A stretch of 64,000 nt of DNA from Candidatus Adamsella avium (GCA_904420445.1 CAJFVJ010000003.1:1-64000); one strand, 5' to 3'; numbered from the stretch's first letter, positions 26,172 through 35,598 are shown. Numbers and translations are program-made. Notes: generated by a model from the sequence alone, not told the origin.

Positions 26172-27170
26172 TTGAAACCAAGAATAGCTGTAATCGGTTG
26201 CGGAGTGTGGGGGAAAAATTTAGTAAGAAATTTTTATAACCTTGAAGTCCTCGACACCGTGTGTGATATGCGTCAGGAGAATATCGATGCAATAAAAGAT
26301 AACTATCAGGGTGTGAAATTTATAAATAACATAGATGAAGTTATCTCATCAAAAGATATAACAGGAGTTGTTGTTGCAACACCGAGTCACACTCACTACG
26401 ATGTTGTGAAAAAGGCTCTGTTATCAGGAAAAGATGTCTATGTCGAAAAACCTATTGCAACGACAGCCGATCAGGCAAAAGAGCTGAAAGACCTCTCAGA
26501 AGAACTCGGAAGAGTTTTGATGGTCGGTCATCTTCTTTTGTATCACCCTGCTGTTTCAAGACTCAGAGAACTTGTTGCGGAAGGAGTTCTCGGTGATATA
26601 GTTTATGCGCAGAGCGACAGATTGAACATAAACTACTTCAAAAATGACAAGAGCGTAATGTGGGATCTTGCTCCGCATGATATATCAATGATTAGTTATA
26701 TCATCGGGAAAAAACCTGTTAGCGTGAAATCAGCAGTAGGATTTTCAACCTCCGGAAATGATATTATGGATATAGTCCATCTTGATTTGAACTTCGAAGA
26801 TGATGTCTACGGGCATATATCAACAAGCTGGATACATCCGCAGAAAAGAGTTATGCTCTTGATTAGAGGGACAAAAGCAAGCGCTATGTTAGATGATACT
26901 GTTTGCGAGCATAAAATTTTGATTTTTGAAAATAATTCAAATAAGAAAGAAGATATACTGACTCCGGAGTATATGGAGATAGAACCGCTGAAACTTGAAT
27001 GCCAGCATTTTATCAACTGTATAATAAACAGAACAAAACCAAGAAGCGACGGAACAAACGGTTATGAAGTTATTAAGATAATTGAAGAAGCTGATAAATA
27101 TATGCTCGGCTCAGATTATCAAAAACTGAATAACTACAAGTTCTCATCATCAAGAACAGCTGGAAAATAA
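26172..27170 (+). CDS. Gfo/Idh/MocA-family dehydrogenase, WlbA-like
   Basis: 332 aa from TTG at 26172, which follows GGGAGAAAAAAG; an upstream TTG at 26130 lies in the promoter. RIAVIGCGVWGKN is the NAD-binding Rossmann turn, VYVEKPIATT contains the catalytic EKP Lys, and DLAPHDISMI the active-site Asp/His. The length and GHLLLYHP/HDIS regions fit enzymes that oxidise UDP-GlcNAcA at C3 (WlbA/WbpB). A DegT-type aminotransferase 5 kb downstream could take the next step. Substrate specificity is an inference. Confidence 0.8.
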   Translation: MKPRIAVIGCGVWGKNLVRNFYNLEVLDTVCDMRQENIDAIKDNYQGVKFINNIDEVISSKDITGVVVATPSHTHYDVVKKALLSGKDVYVEKPIATTADQAKELKDLSEELGRVLMVGHLLLYHPAVSRLRELVAEGVLGDIVYAQSDRLNINYFKNDKSVMWDLAPHDISMISYIIGKKPVSVKSAVGFSTSGNDIMDIVHLDLNFEDDVYGHISTSWIHPQKRVMLLIRGTKASAMLDDTVCEHKILIFENNSNKKEDILTPEYMEIEPLKLECQHFINCIINRTKPRSDGTNGYEVIKIIEEADKYMLGSDYQKLNNYKFSSSRTAGK

Positions 27171-27180
27171 TTTATTGATT

Positions 27181-27198
27181 ATTTAATTTAAATTAAAT
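27181..27198. promoter_or_regulatory. 18-bp AT-only palindrome
   Basis: ATTTAATTTAAATTAAAT is a perfect palindrome between the dehydrogenase and the secreted-protein gene at 27238. It may be a regulator site or simply AT-rich spacer. Confidence 0.25.
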
Positions 27199-27237
27199 AA
27201 AATTAAATGAGATAACTAATTTGGGAACAACAAAAAT

Positions 27238-28149
27238 ATGAATATAAAATTGATAGCTATCATTGGCATCATATTGTTAAATACATCGCTAATATCTTAT
27301 GCTGCAAGTCTTCAGAAGACTTTAATCAGCGGGCATCCGGTAAAATCATCTTTTATACAGGGGGATCCCAAAACTTTCAAAGAAGTAAAGCAGGCTGTAT
27401 CCCAGCATACAAAATATTCTAACGAGTTTAAAATAGATAAACTCAGCGATATGTATACAGAGGATTATATGAACGCTGATGGTTTCGGGAAAGAAAAACT
27501 CTTTTCTCTCATAAACGAAACCTGGAAGGGATATCCTGATATAAAATATTCTTCTCAGATTAAGGATATCAGAGTCGGTGATAAATATACAGTTGTTCTG
27601 ACTTCTGATAAAGCTGTTGCAACAACTGCCAAAAAGTCTGATGTAACAAATGATTATGGAGAATTATTCAGCTCTTCAGAAAATCTTTTGTATTTCAAAA
27701 AAGTAGGCAGAGATTGGAAAATTTTTGCTGAGAAAGTTATATCAGAGAAGACTGTTTTGAAATACGGCAGCTCAAAGAAAATTTCCATGGAAATTTCTGC
27801 TCCGAAAATTGTAAAACCCAATGAAGAATATACTATTTCGCTTCGTGTGAATAAGGCTCCTAATGCTGTTGTAGTCAGTTCTATCAGCGCAGAACCGATA
27901 GTTTACCCTGAAATTCATTCAAAAGAAGTTTTCAGACAGATTAACGAAAAAGGTCTTCTTGAGAGAATAGTAAAAGCAAACTCAAATAATAACAATGAGA
28001 TGGCTATTGCATCTTTAGGGTTTACGGAAACTGTTTTTGATATCTATCAAAATTCAAGACTCAAAGTGACAGGGCTTGCTCTTGTTATGCAGAGAGTAAA
28101 TGTTACCGGTGAAAAATCTTTTGTTCCTGATGATTTGAGCAGGCTTTAA
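27238..28149 (+). CDS. Secreted protein with NTF2-like region
   Basis: 303 aa. Residues 1-22 form a signal peptide (IAIIGIILLNTSLISYAAS). Residues about 45-180 (FKEVKQAVSQHTKYSNEFKIDKLSDMYTEDYMNADGF..., ending GRDWKIFAEKV) have the helix-cone-strand pattern of a SnoaL/NTF2-like domain. The C-terminal third is beta-rich with an Ig-like opening (SMEISAPKIVKPNEEYTISL). Role unknown. The lspA start follows 1 nt after the stop. Confidence 0.7.
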   Translation: MNIKLIAIIGIILLNTSLISYAASLQKTLISGHPVKSSFIQGDPKTFKEVKQAVSQHTKYSNEFKIDKLSDMYTEDYMNADGFGKEKLFSLINETWKGYPDIKYSSQIKDIRVGDKYTVVLTSDKAVATTAKKSDVTNDYGELFSSSENLLYFKKVGRDWKIFAEKVISEKTVLKYGSSKKISMEISAPKIVKPNEEYTISLRVNKAPNAVVVSSISAEPIVYPEIHSKEVFRQINEKGLLERIVKANSNNNNEMAIASLGFTETVFDIYQNSRLKVTGLALVMQRVNVTGEKSFVPDDLSRL

Positions 28150-28150
28150 G

Positions 28151-28633
28151 ATGTTTGGAAATCATCAGGTATTTTTAACTGCTTTTATTGTTATGATGGT
28201 CGATAGAGCGCTGAAGTCGGCTGTATCTTGTATATTTATTCCTGAAACAAAGATTGTTATTTTGAAAAATATTTTTAGCATCTATTACATAGAAAATACA
28301 GGTGCAGCTTTTGGTATTCTGAAAGATAATATTGTTTTTTTGAGCGTGTTTTCTTTTATTACAATTTTAGCGATAAGTGTTTATTTCCTTTTTTCAAACA
28401 GAGATTTTTCCCTTTATCAAAAAATATCATGGGGTTTGATTCTTGGAGGCAGTGCCGGTAATTTCTTTGACAGGGCATTCTCTGGAACAGGGGCTGTGAC
28501 TGATTTTATTTCTCTTGATTTTATCAATTTTGCCGTATTCAACCTGGCTGATATAGCCATCACTGCCGGTGTAGTTATGGTGATAATTTCTCTTCTGGGA
28601 GCAGAGGATATATTATGCCGTCTCAAAAAATAA
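28151..28633 (+). CDS. lspA: Signal peptidase II (prolipoprotein peptidase)
   Basis: 160 aa with four membrane segments. YIENTGAAFGIL, GGSAGNFFDR and FNLADIAI carry the conserved Asn and the two catalytic Asp. It cleaves lipoprotein signal peptides after lipidation of the lipobox Cys. The last 19 nt overlap rluD; the same pair is adjacent in many bacteria. Confidence 0.95.
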   Translation: MFGNHQVFLTAFIVMMVDRALKSAVSCIFIPETKIVILKNIFSIYYIENTGAAFGILKDNIVFLSVFSFITILAISVYFLFSNRDFSLYQKISWGLILGGSAGNFFDRAFSGTGAVTDFISLDFINFAVFNLADIAITAGVVMVIISLLGAEDILCRLKK

Positions 28634-29538
28634 TTTTGATTGTCGAACCACAGGAATCTGAGAGACGGCTGGATGTTTATCTCTCTGATGCCCTTGAAGG
28701 TTTTTCCCGTTCTTATATTCAGAATTTAATCAAAAAAGGCTGTGTGAAAATAAATGAAAAAGAACAGAAATCATCATATAAACTCAAAACAGCGGACTCT
28801 GTAGAAGTTGAAATCCCTGATGCCCAGCCTCTTGAACTTAAAGCTCAAAACATTCCTCTTGATATAAGATATGAAGATGATAATATGCTCGTTGTGAACA
28901 AACCATCAGGCATGTTGACTCATCCGACTTCTGTGCAAAAGGAAGATACCCTTGTGAATGCGCTTTTGTATTATTGCAAAGACAATCTCTCGGGTATAAA
29001 CGGGATTATGCGTCCGGGGATTCTTCACCGTCTTGATAAGAATACATCAGGGCTTTTGATGATAGCGAAGAATGATTATGCTCACAATTTTCTTGCGCAG
29101 CAGATAAAAGAAAAATCAGCCATAAGACAATATCTGACAGTTGTGCACGGTGTTTTAAAAGATGATGAAGGAACCATCAATGCTCCGATAGGACGCCATC
29201 CTATTCATCGTGAAAAAATGGGCGTTGTTGAAGATGGCAAAAGGGCCGTTTCTCATTACAAAGTTCTTGAACGATTCAAAAATTTTACTTATGTTGAGAT
29301 GACTCTGGAAACAGGGCGTACTCATCAAATCAGGGTTCATATGTCTTATATAAAACATCCTATTTTGGGCGATACCATATATGGAGGCGGTTCTGCAAAT
29401 ATGAGGTTGAATGAACAGGTTTTGCAGGCTTATAAATTGACTTTTCTTCCGCCTGGCGCTAATATTCAAAAGGTAATCGAGCTTGAACCCGATGATGAGT
29501 TGAAAAAAGTTTTAAAAATATTGAGAGGTAAAAATTAG
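28615..29538 (+). CDS. rluD: Large-subunit rRNA pseudouridine synthase, RluD family
   Basis: 307 aa. An N-terminal S4 RNA-binding domain (RLDVYLSDALEGFSRSYIQ) and the RluA-family catalytic motif GILHRLDKNTSG with the Asp of HRLD. ETGRTHQIRVHM is the third conserved block. It probably modifies helix 69 of 23S rRNA; the exact RluC/RluD target is not settled by sequence. It overlaps lspA and is followed without gap by a LapA-like gene. Confidence 0.92.
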   Translation: MPSQKIILIVEPQESERRLDVYLSDALEGFSRSYIQNLIKKGCVKINEKEQKSSYKLKTADSVEVEIPDAQPLELKAQNIPLDIRYEDDNMLVVNKPSGMLTHPTSVQKEDTLVNALLYYCKDNLSGINGIMRPGILHRLDKNTSGLLMIAKNDYAHNFLAQQIKEKSAIRQYLTVVHGVLKDDEGTINAPIGRHPIHREKMGVVEDGKRAVSHYKVLERFKNFTYVEMTLETGRTHQIRVHMSYIKHPILGDTIYGGGSANMRLNEQVLQAYKLTFLPPGANIQKVIELEPDDELKKVLKILRGKN

Positions 29539-29883
29539 ATGAATATATTTTTGAAGTTGATAGCATTATTGATAGTTGTGAAACTTGCAGCTTTGAGTTA
29601 TTTGAATTTTGGTGTCAGTGTTGATGTTATAGACCCTCTGTTCAGAAAGACATTTCGCATGAGCGAAGCTGTTATCCTTTTTGGGGCGTTCTTGGGCGGC
29701 ATAATTTTTACTCTTTGTCTGTCTTATTCAACTTTTTCTGCAATATCAAATAAGCTGAAAAAAGAGTCGAGAAATGCCGAAAAAAATCTTGTCAGTGCAG
29801 AAGCCTCACAGGATAAGATAAAAATGCTTGAAGCAAAGGTAGAAACTCTTGAAGCTGCTTTGAAGGAAGCTCTGAAAAAATAA
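29539..29883 (+). CDS. LapA-like (DUF1049-type) small membrane protein
   Basis: 114 aa. Two membrane segments (residues about 5-24 and 43-68, with the Gly-rich FGAFLGGIIFTLCLSY) followed by a cytoplasmic coiled coil rich in Lys/Glu/Ala. This is the layout of LapA-domain proteins involved in envelope assembly. The start abuts the rluD stop. Confidence 0.7.
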   Translation: MNIFLKLIALLIVVKLAALSYLNFGVSVDVIDPLFRKTFRMSEAVILFGAFLGGIIFTLCLSYSTFSAISNKLKKESRNAEKNLVSAEASQDKIKMLEAKVETLEAALKEALKK

Positions 29884-29906
29884 GTTTTTATCGGGGAATT
29901 TGTTGT

Positions 29907-30989
29907 ATGTTCAGATTATGTTTGAAATATGTTCTTTTGCTGTGTTTAGTGGTTATGACTGCTTCTCAGGCGTTTGCTGAGGAAACAACAGTGCTTCCTC
30001 TTATTCCTGATTTGCAAAATTCTTTTCCTCATGCCCGCTATAGATACACTCTCGGTGGGCGCCCTGCCGTAGTAAATGTCATAACAATAGAAGAAGAAAG
30101 TCCCTATGAAGTTAGATTGGCTTTTGGCAGCAGAAAAATGCGAGCCCGTCACACTGTCAGATATATTGCAAGATATGCTTATGCCGGTGTGAATGCACAA
30201 TATTTCAAAGGAGATGGAACGCCTTTAGGGTTATCCATCGTGAATGGAAAACTTTTGACCGGACCTCTATTCTCAAGGACTGCATTTGGCGTTACGGAGG
30301 ATGAAGAGTACAAAATCGGCGAAGTCAGTCTAAGCGGAAGAGTAACTCTTTCAGGAAATACTCTCCCTTTGACAAACATAAATCAGCCTGTTATGTCTTC
30401 AAAAGGAGCTTATATCTATAATAATCTCTGGGGAAGATATACCCCTAGAACATCGAGTGAGTATTATCATGTTGTGGTTAAACGTGGAAAAATAAAAGAA
30501 ATTGCAACAGAAAGAGTTAGAATACCGGCAAAATCTTATGTCGTTGTTTTCAACAAAAAACAGCTCAAAAAAACTCCTGAGTGCAATGATAGAGTGAGAT
30601 ATAAATATACTCTTACTCCAGATATATGGAATGATATGGAATATGCTGTTGCTGCAGGTCCCGTGCTTGTAAGAAACGGCAGAAAATTTATACAGAATCA
30701 ACGATTCCAAAAGGATATATTCAGAGGTAAAGCGCCAAGAACAGCAATAGGTTTTTCGAAAGATAACAAGCTGATTATTCTGACTGTTGACGGACGGCAA
30801 AAGGGTGTATCAGAGGGTGCTACTCTTTCTGAACTTGCTGATTTGATGCTCTCTTTCGGCGCTTATCATGCGATGAATTTGGACGGCGGCGGTTCTACTC
30901 AGATGGTTGTCAACGGTCATCTCATAAACTGCCCTAGCGAGAAACCCTCAAGAAAAGTTTCGAACGCCATTGTTATTTATCGGAAGTAG
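29907..30989 (+). CDS. Exported phosphodiester glycosidase-family (NAGPA-like) protein
   Basis: 360 aa. Signal peptide 1-24 (YVLLLCLVVMTASQAFAEE). The C-terminal domain carries APRTAIGFSKDNKLIILTVDG and MNLDGGGSTQMVVNG, the hallmark of the NAGPA/DUF2233 family, which includes the enzyme exposing mannose-6-phosphate in animals and sporulation/exopolysaccharide proteins in bacteria. YAGVNAQYFKGDGTPLG is the expected first block. It probably hydrolyses a sugar-phosphodiester in the envelope. Last gene of the 27238-30989 run. Confidence 0.85.
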   Translation: MFRLCLKYVLLLCLVVMTASQAFAEETTVLPLIPDLQNSFPHARYRYTLGGRPAVVNVITIEEESPYEVRLAFGSRKMRARHTVRYIARYAYAGVNAQYFKGDGTPLGLSIVNGKLLTGPLFSRTAFGVTEDEEYKIGEVSLSGRVTLSGNTLPLTNINQPVMSSKGAYIYNNLWGRYTPRTSSEYYHVVVKRGKIKEIATERVRIPAKSYVVVFNKKQLKKTPECNDRVRYKYTLTPDIWNDMEYAVAAGPVLVRNGRKFIQNQRFQKDIFRGKAPRTAIGFSKDNKLIILTVDGRQKGVSEGATLSELADLMLSFGAYHAMNLDGGGSTQMVVNGHLINCPSEKPSRKVSNAIVIYRK

Positions 30990-31031
30990 GTCTGTGGAAT
31001 TTTTTTGCATAAACTGCTTAAAGGGGTCGGG

Positions 31032-31490
31032 TTATTCCTCATCTATAATAAAGTCAACCTGTTCTTCTTCCGGGCGGTCTTTTTCGAGTTTTTCGTATAA
31101 GTAAGCTGTAACCATACCGCAGAATGCATTCATAATCGCCCCTAACATTCCGAAGACAACTATTGTGATGGGAACGATGAATATAAGGTCATTGAATTTG
31201 AACAACAAAGGCTGTTTGAAAATGATTGCTCCTATGAAAGCAAGCGGCATATAAACCAAACAGGCTGCGGCTGCTCCGATGAATCCTGATATTGCTCCGA
31301 TAACAGTTCCGTCGTTGAGTGATATAACACCTGCATAACCGTTTCGTTTAAGGAATATTATTGTTATGACGCTGATAATGCAGAATATTAACGAGCCAAG
31401 ACACATAAAATACGGAATAAGAGAGAATATTCCTAGGACTCCTCCTATGATTGCGCTTATGTATAAAACCTGTTTTATATAATATTTCAT
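31032..31490 (-). CDS. Four-TM membrane protein of unknown function
   Basis: 152 aa with four hydrophobic segments (about 8-30, 32-48, 62-90, 103-133) and an acidic cytoplasmic tail (EKDRPEEEQVDFIIDEE). The Gly-rich segment GTVIGAISGFIGAAAACLVY resembles small DUF-type membrane proteins, but none is recognised. It starts directly after the ruvC stop, so it is translated from the ruvC transcript. Confidence 0.65.
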   Translation of the reverse strand: MKYYIKQVLYISAIIGGVLGIFSLIPYFMCLGSLIFCIISVITIIFLKRNGYAGVISLNDGTVIGAISGFIGAAAACLVYMPLAFIGAIIFKQPLLFKFNDLIFIVPITIVVFGMLGAIMNAFCGMVTAYLYEKLEKDRPEEEQVDFIIDEE

Positions 31491-31985
31491 CTATACTACC
31501 TCTGCTGTAAGTCTTATGTTTCTGATATGACAGATACCTAGAGCAATTGCGTCAACAGTATCATCAAGTTTCGGGATATTATCTGTGTTGAGAATAATTT
31601 TGACCATATCGGCTACTTCCGGTTTGTCTGCTCTCCCATAGCCTGTTATAACCTGTTTTGCCTGCTGCGGCGTATATTCTGCTATATCTATACCGTATTT
31701 TGCAAAAGTCATACAAATTACTCCTCTTGCTTCCGATACGGGAATAATAGTTTTTGCATTTTTGAAATAAAATAACTTCTCGATAACAGCACAATCAGGA
31801 GAATACATTTTGATGAGCTCGCTTATGTCATTATGCAGTTCAAGCAGTCTTTGCTCTGTTGAGTTATTTTTATCCGTTTGCACCGAACCGCTTGTTATAA
31901 GTTCAAAAGTGTTTTTATATTCATCAAAATCAAGTATTCCATAACCGCTGATGGCTATTCCTGGGTCTATTCCAATTATTCGCAT
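31491..31985 (-). CDS. ruvC: Holliday junction resolvase RuvC
   Basis: 164 aa. MRIIGIDPG (first catalytic Asp), VIEKLFYFKNAKT (catalytic Glu), QAKQVITGYGRADK and DDTVDAIALGICH (last Asps) define RuvC. The start at 31985 is chosen because CGGAGGAGAT precedes it; the frame stays open 6 codons upstream. It resolves four-way DNA junctions with RuvAB, which are not in this window. Confidence 0.95.
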   Translation of the reverse strand: MRIIGIDPGIAISGYGILDFDEYKNTFELITSGSVQTDKNNSTEQRLLELHNDISELIKMYSPDCAVIEKLFYFKNAKTIIPVSEARGVICMTFAKYGIDIAEYTPQQAKQVITGYGRADKPEVADMVKIILNTDNIPKLDDTVDAIALGICHIRNIRLTAEVV

Positions 31986-32074
31986 ATCTCCTCCGATATT
32001 CAATTATTATTATACAGAATGAGAGAGTATATAAAAAGTTTGTGATATTTCTTTATAACAACAGGAGTTTTGTT

Positions 32075-32446
32075 TTGAGAAAATTTTTTAAACATGTTTT
32101 ATTTATTTTGATTATTTTTATTTTTTTCCCTTTGCAATGTTTAGCAAGAGAGAATGTGACAGTTTTGCTGCTTTATGCAAGCTGGCATTCTGATACACAT
32201 GGGATTCAAACTGTTATGCAAAAGCTGATAGACTCTTATGATGGGAAAGTTGATTATGTTTTATGCAACATCGAAGACCCTGATTCTTGCAGGTATGTGA
32301 AAAAACACAGAATAAATATTCCCCGAAAAATTCCATCAGTCATGGTTTTTGTTGAAGACAAACTTGTTTTTGAAAAGTTTTATGAGCAGGATAAAATTGA
32401 AGAACTCGTAAAACCTTTGAACAGTCTTATTCTTTCTTTTATTTGA
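32075..32446 (+). CDS. Exported thioredoxin-fold protein without CxxC
   Basis: 123 aa from TTG at 32075, 8 nt after CAGGAG; a GTG at 32042 is in frame but lacks a ribosome site. Signal peptide with a long hydrophobic core (VLFILIIFIFFPL), cleavage near CLA or lipidation at the Cys. VTVLLLYASWHSDTHGIQTVMQKLIDSY has the place of the thioredoxin active site, but the CxxC is WHSD, so disulfide exchange is unlikely. IPRKIPSVMVFVEDK contains the cis-Pro. A binding role is more likely. Confidence 0.65.
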   Translation: MRKFFKHVLFILIIFIFFPLQCLARENVTVLLLYASWHSDTHGIQTVMQKLIDSYDGKVDYVLCNIEDPDSCRYVKKHRINIPRKIPSVMVFVEDKLVFEKFYEQDKIEELVKPLNSLILSFI

Positions 32447-32540
32447 TAAGTCTTTTTCAGGTAAAGATTTTATAAAGGCATAAGAATATTATGCTAAACT
32501 AGTAAACGTAGAGAATAGTTGGAAAGAAGAGGATTGTTCT

Positions 32541-33656
32541 ATGATTCCTATTTTAGATTTGAAAGGTCAATACAAACAAATACAAGAAAAACTTGAAAAA
32601 AACGTTATAGAAGTTTTGCGCTCTGGAAGTTATATTCTCGGTCCGAATGTAAAGGCGTTTGAAGCAGAGATAGCTGAATATTGCGGTGCAAAACACGCAG
32701 TTACCTGTGCAAACGGAACGGATGCCCTGCAGCTTGCTTTGAGAGCTTTAGAAATCGGGCAAGGCGATGAAGTTATAACAGTTGCATTCACATTTGTTGC
32801 AACAACAGAGGCTATCGGTGTTGTCGGTGCAAAACATGTTTTTGTTGATATTGACCCTGATACATTCCTCCTTGATGCCTCCAAACTTGAGTCAAAAATT
32901 ACGCCGAAAACAAAGGCAATCATCCCTGTTCATCTCTATGGACAGCCTGCTCAGATGGATGTGATTATGGATATTGCAAAAAGATACAATCTCTATGTAA
33001 TAGAAGATTGCGCTCAGGCAATCGGTTCAACATTTAAAGGTCAAAAAGTCGGTACATTCGGTGATATCGGATGCTTCAGTTTCTTCCCGACAAAGAACCT
33101 CGGTGCGTTCGGTGATGCAGGTATGATTACGACAAACAGCGAATATCTCGCAAAAAGAGTTGTTTCTTTGAGAAACCATGGCAGCGCTGTTCGTTATTAT
33201 CATGATGAAATCGGTTTGAACAGCCGTATGGATGAAATACAGGCTGCTATTTTGAGAGTGAAACTGCCTTATATTGATGAATGGAACAAAAAAAGACGTG
33301 AGGTTGCTTATAGATACAACGAATTGTTGAAAGATGTAGAAGGTGTTGTAACTCCTAAAGAAGGAGCGGATACATACTGTGTTTATCACCAGTATACAAT
33401 TCAGGTTCCTCATCGGGATGAAGTGCATAAATTCTTGCAGGAAAACGGAATAGGTGCGATGATTTATTATCCTGTACCGCTTCATCTGCAGAAGGTACAT
33501 GCTTATCTCGGCGGTAAACTCGGAGATTTGCCTGTTACGGAAGATAAAACAACAAAAGTTATGTCATTGCCAATGTTCCCTGAAATTACTTTGGAACAGC
33601 AAAAACAGGTAGTTGATACGCTGAAAAAAGCACTCGAGTCAGTAAAAGTCAAATAA
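32541..33656 (+). CDS. DegT/DnrJ/EryC1/StrS-family aminotransferase
   Basis: 371 aa. GSYILGPNVKAFEAEIAEY opens the fold, CANGTDALQLALRAL binds phosphate, VIEDCAQAIG has the PLP-binding Asp, and FPTKNLGAFGDAGM carries the Schiff-base Lys. IGLNSRMDEIQAAILRVK is also typical. These enzymes transaminate keto-sugar nucleotides. Close sequence features fit the WlbC/WbpE branch that acts after the WlbA-type dehydrogenase (26172-27170), though the two genes are 5 kb apart. Confidence 0.9.
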   Translation: MIPILDLKGQYKQIQEKLEKNVIEVLRSGSYILGPNVKAFEAEIAEYCGAKHAVTCANGTDALQLALRALEIGQGDEVITVAFTFVATTEAIGVVGAKHVFVDIDPDTFLLDASKLESKITPKTKAIIPVHLYGQPAQMDVIMDIAKRYNLYVIEDCAQAIGSTFKGQKVGTFGDIGCFSFFPTKNLGAFGDAGMITTNSEYLAKRVVSLRNHGSAVRYYHDEIGLNSRMDEIQAAILRVKLPYIDEWNKKRREVAYRYNELLKDVEGVVTPKEGADTYCVYHQYTIQVPHRDEVHKFLQENGIGAMIYYPVPLHLQKVHAYLGGKLGDLPVTEDKTTKVMSLPMFPEITLEQQKQVVDTLKKALESVKVK

Positions 33657-33679
33657 ATAAGTCATTTATTGTAAATGAT

Positions 33680-33708
33680 TTGTGTATAGGTTTATTTATG
33701 CTTATAAT
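33680..33708 (+). promoter_or_regulatory. Predicted promoter of the TPR gene
   Basis: TTGTGT (33680-33685), a 17-nt spacer and consensus TATAAT (33703-33708). The -10 box lies in the loop of the terminator hairpin at 33686-33729. Confidence 0.6.
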
Positions 33709-33729
33709 GTATAAATAAACCTATTTTTT
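33686..33729 (+). terminator. Terminator of the aminotransferase gene
   Basis: A 13-bp perfect stem (ataggtttattta / taaataaacctat) with a 13-nt loop and six T's. It overlaps the promoter of the following gene. Confidence 0.75.
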
Positions 33730-33744
33730 GAGGATAGAATTTTT

Positions 33745-35598
33745 GTGAATCAAGATTTGAATGATTTCTTAGTTTTAGCTGATCAATACAAGAAAAATCG
33801 GGATTTTAAAACAGCGATAGAACATTATTACAAAAGTCTTTCGCTCAGTCCTGATAATCCAGATATTCTCTCAATGATAGGAGATTGTTATATAGGTCTT
33901 GGTGATATTGACAGAGCAAAGAACTATTATGATACGGCTCTTGAGATAGATAAATCTCATAAAGAAACTCTTCTTGGATTGATTAATGTATATAGACTAC
34001 AAAAAGACCTCCCGAAAACAGAAGAGTATTTGAAAGAACTTCTGAAAGTAGAGAAAGATTTTTCTTATCATAAAGAGCTTGTTGAGAGTTATTTTAGTTC
34101 TTCAAAAGTTAAGGAAGCACGGTGTTTTATCAAAAATGTAATGCTTGAAAAATTCCCGAATTCTGATGAATGTTATTATCTTCTCGGGGTTTGTGATGCA
34201 AAAGAAGAAAGATACGAAGACGCTTCAGAAAATTTTTATAAAGCGCTTGAATTGAATCCTGACAATCTTGATGTAAGAATTGCATTAGGAAAACTTTTCT
34301 ATTGTGAAAACAGATTTGAAGATGCAAAAAATATATTCCAGTATGTCCTGTCTTTGAACTTCAATCTCAAAGAACCGCATTATTATATGGGGTTGATTTA
34401 TTCTGCGCTTGAAAATTATGAGGAGGCTATTGCTGAGTTCAAATTTGTTGTTGAAGCTATAGACGCCACCGATATAAATTCATATATGAATTTAGGATTG
34501 TGCTATTCTCTCATTGGCTGGCAGCAGGAAGCTGCATATGCTTATCATACTGTTTTGCAAATTCATCCTCAGGATACTGAGGCTAAATACGCTCTTGCTT
34601 ATTTATATTATCAAGAGGGATTATATGATCGTTCAGAAGAATTTTTGAATAAACTGATTGACTCAGGAGATGAAGAAGACTCTGTTTTCTGGTTGAAGTC
34701 AAAAATTCTGACTGAAAAGAAAAATTACAAAGAGGCATTATATTATCTGGATCAGGCGCTCAAAGTAAATAAAGAAGATGAAAAAATATACAATGCAATT
34801 GCAAACATCTACAATACTCTCGATATGAAAGATAAGGCGCTTGAATATTATCTCTCAGCTGTGAGCAAAGATAGCGGGCATATCGAAAATTATATCGAAA
34901 TAGCCAAAATTTATGAAGATAAAAAAATGTATGATATGGCTATAGAGTATTATCAAAAGGTTGTTGAAAAAAATCCGAAATATATCAACTCTTATATCGG
35001 TCTTGCTTATTGCTACAAACATCTCGGAAACAAAGAAAAAGCGCTTGAATATTTCAGCTATCTTGTTTCAAAAAGCCAGAATATGCCGGAGATATTCACT
35101 GAAATTGCTAATATTAAAAAAGAAAAAGAAGAATACTCTGAAGCGTTCAAATATTATATGAATGCGCTACAGCTCAAACCTGACAGTGCAAAATTGCATT
35201 ATGAAATAGGTCAGATTTTCAAGTTGAACAATGATTTTGATAATTCAATCAAATATCTAAAAGAAGCCGTTTCTCTTGATAATATGCAAAAGGATTATTA
35301 TAAAGCTTTAGGAGAAGCTTATATTCAGGTTAAAAAGTTTGATGAAGCAGTAAATGAACTTCATTACGCTTTGAGATTTGATCCGAATGATTACGGTGTG
35401 TGCAAAAATCTCGTAGCATGCTATAAATCAATGAAGAAACCTTCAAAAGCCAAGAAACTTCTCAACAGATTTGCTCAAAACTGTGCCTATGATTCAGAGC
35501 AGATGAGAGATATCCAAAGAGAAATAGCAGAAATTCGCAAACTTTACTCTTTCCCTTTGCTGGACTTTTTTAAGAATATTTTTAAAAAGAAAAAATAA
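33745..35598 (+). CDS. TPR-repeat protein
   Basis: 617 aa from GTG at 33745 (GAGGAT upstream). It is almost entirely tetratricopeptide repeats of 34 residues, about 15 in a row from residue 6 (for example AIEHYYKSLSLSPDNPDIL and AIEYYQKVVEKNPKYINSY). It ends in a hydrophobic-basic tail, FPLLDFFKNIFKKKK, that may touch a membrane. There is no signal peptide. It is a scaffold; the partner is unknown. Its TAA overlaps the ATG of the UDG gene. Confidence 0.88.
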   Translation: MNQDLNDFLVLADQYKKNRDFKTAIEHYYKSLSLSPDNPDILSMIGDCYIGLGDIDRAKNYYDTALEIDKSHKETLLGLINVYRLQKDLPKTEEYLKELLKVEKDFSYHKELVESYFSSSKVKEARCFIKNVMLEKFPNSDECYYLLGVCDAKEERYEDASENFYKALELNPDNLDVRIALGKLFYCENRFEDAKNIFQYVLSLNFNLKEPHYYMGLIYSALENYEEAIAEFKFVVEAIDATDINSYMNLGLCYSLIGWQQEAAYAYHTVLQIHPQDTEAKYALAYLYYQEGLYDRSEEFLNKLIDSGDEEDSVFWLKSKILTEKKNYKEALYYLDQALKVNKEDEKIYNAIANIYNTLDMKDKALEYYLSAVSKDSGHIENYIEIAKIYEDKKMYDMAIEYYQKVVEKNPKYINSYIGLAYCYKHLGNKEKALEYFSYLVSKSQNMPEIFTEIANIKKEKEEYSEAFKYYMNALQLKPDSAKLHYEIGQIFKLNNDFDNSIKYLKEAVSLDNMQKDYYKALGEAYIQVKKFDEAVNELHYALRFDPNDYGVCKNLVACYKSMKKPSKAKKLLNRFAQNCAYDSEQMRDIQREIAEIRKLYSFPLLDFFKNIFKKKK

